Positions 63,431 to 64,000 of a DNA stretch of 64,000 nucleotides are shown here, piece by piece. Under the pieces are notes generated by a model. It saw only the letters and a list, made by a program, of their open reading frames with translations. It searched no databases and was not told the origin of the DNA. Position 1 is the first letter of the stretch, and every line of letters begins with the position of its first letter. This DNA is from Pristionchus mayeri (lineage: Eukaryota; Nematoda; Chromadorea; Rhabditida; Neodiplogasteridae). The DNA is taken from contig BTRK01000004.1 in assembly GCA_036245805.1 (NCBI GenBank), positions 20,212,001 to 20,276,000 of the forward strand, in the 5' to 3' direction. Position numbers and translations under genes: made by a program.

Positions 63431-64000
63431 TGAGGATAATATTATTGTAAGCACCGGTTCCTCCTCTCTAGTCATTGCTTCGAGTGATATTTCCCCGCTT
63501 CCTCTTGCGTTCGCAACCGAGTCATCTCTTCACTTATTACATTTTTATTATGAATACAAATAATTAAAGACATGAGTTTCAGATATAATTTCCCTGACCA
63601 TTTGTTAGCATTATTTGAAGTGCGTGTTAGTATACTATATTCTATTGTGAGGAAGCATGGGCATTAGAGATAATTTCAGTTGGAGTCATAGAGGGGATGA
63701 ATGGAAGTGAGGGCATTCTTTTAACTGGAGGACTATAGTACCGTTTTTCCTTATGAGAATATGGGTGCCAGAAATGTTTCCCTGCTTCCTGTTCCATCCT
63801 CTTCTTAATTCTATAGTAAGTATTGAAGTTTAGCTTGAAGGAGCCGGACATCCCAACTGTGTTGGAACGTCAACAAACATGTGTTGCTACGCGCTTTTTC
63901 ACTCTTATCTATTCGTTTTTAATTTGAACGTATTCTAACATTTCAAACCCAATTTGAGTTGAATTAGCTCGTTCTGCCTATGCCGTCACTGCGAATACAT
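63430..64000. repeat. Mosaic duplication of the unc-31 3' flank and CAPS-paralog sequences
   Basis: Bases about 63440-63835 copy about 59140-59760 (unc-31 3' flank plus the last exon of the CAPS paralog) in direct orientation, with an internal deletion between the CACCGGTTCC and GCTTCGAGTGAT parts. From about 63836 to the window end the sequence is an inverted copy of about 61410-61585, the region upstream of the paralog. Both parts differ by scattered substitutions from their sources. The junction falls at CTCCTTCAA|GCTAAACTTC. The copy may extend beyond the window. Confidence 0.82.
63642..63851 (-). CDS. Chimeric ORF from duplicated CAPS-paralog last exon
   Basis: This 69-codon frame has a new N terminus (MSGSFKL) contributed by the inverted upstream segment. 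It is fused to NFNTYYRIKKRMEQE and the paralog-specific tail ending SNAHASSQ. The tail is nearly identical to that at 59559-59760 with few replacements. The ATG does not exist in the source copy at 61570. It could be a newly formed small gene, part of a larger copy beyond the window, or non-functional. Confidence 0.4.
   Translation of the reverse strand: MSGSFKLNFNTYYRIKKRMEQEAGKHFWHPYSHKEKRYYSPPVKRMPSLPFIPSMTPTEIISNAHASSQ

Overview
The window looks like a nematode chromosome. It has short introns (often 41-60 nt) ending in TTTCAG-like acceptors, acceptor sites lying directly upstream of start codons (as in spliced-leader trans-splicing), a nematode-type nuclear receptor, nematode-type chemoreceptor and P450 genes, and an unmistakable UNC-31/CAPS gene. 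It is not an obvious Caenorhabditis elegans segment; a diplogastrid or other rhabditid species is a guess. Coding calls were made by joining exons by eye using splice signals, phase and family conservation.

Layout. 1-2.6 kb: 5' part of a ZCCHC24-like zinc-finger gene (minus strand), cut by the window edge. 2.6-10.8 kb: a gene-free, purine/pyrimidine-biased stretch. 10.8-11.8 kb: a decaying two-RING gene. 13-42.3 kb: a cluster of a CYP4-clan P450 (minus), five tandem plus-strand MFSD8/CLN7-like transporters (called MFS-A to MFS-E here), a CYP13/CYP25-like P450 (plus) and a nuclear hormone receptor (minus), interrupted by a 5'-truncated LINE, a mariner-sized element and four fold-back (inverted-repeat) elements. 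42.7-44.5 kb: a 7TM chemoreceptor. 44.5-50 kb: upstream region of unc-31. 50-58.9 kb: unc-31 (CAPS). 59.6-61.4 kb: a convergent, MUN-domain-only CAPS paralog. 61.9-62.9 kb: a small mRNA-export-adaptor-like gene. 63.4-64 kb: a mosaic duplication stitched from two parts of the CAPS-paralog locus.

How it fits together. The middle cluster combines two P450s, a transporter family and a nuclear receptor, which would suit a lipid or xenobiotic response neighbourhood, though co-regulation is inference. The transporter array is evolving quickly: MFS-D and MFS-E appear intact, MFS-C has kept an intron as coding sequence, MFS-B has a premature stop and two transposons in its introns, and MFS-A has two frame breaks and lacks a loop exon. 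At the right end unc-31 has given rise to a partial paralog that kept an upstream sequence block also found 5' of unc-31, and part of that paralog was copied again to form a chimeric ORF.

The most unusual items are the MUN-only CAPS paralog with its shared upstream block, the two TTAA-flanked fold-back elements (one carrying a secreted-repeat ORF, the other sitting on a 3' splice site), the hairpin element against the CYP4 start codon, and the RRM-less export-adaptor-like protein.
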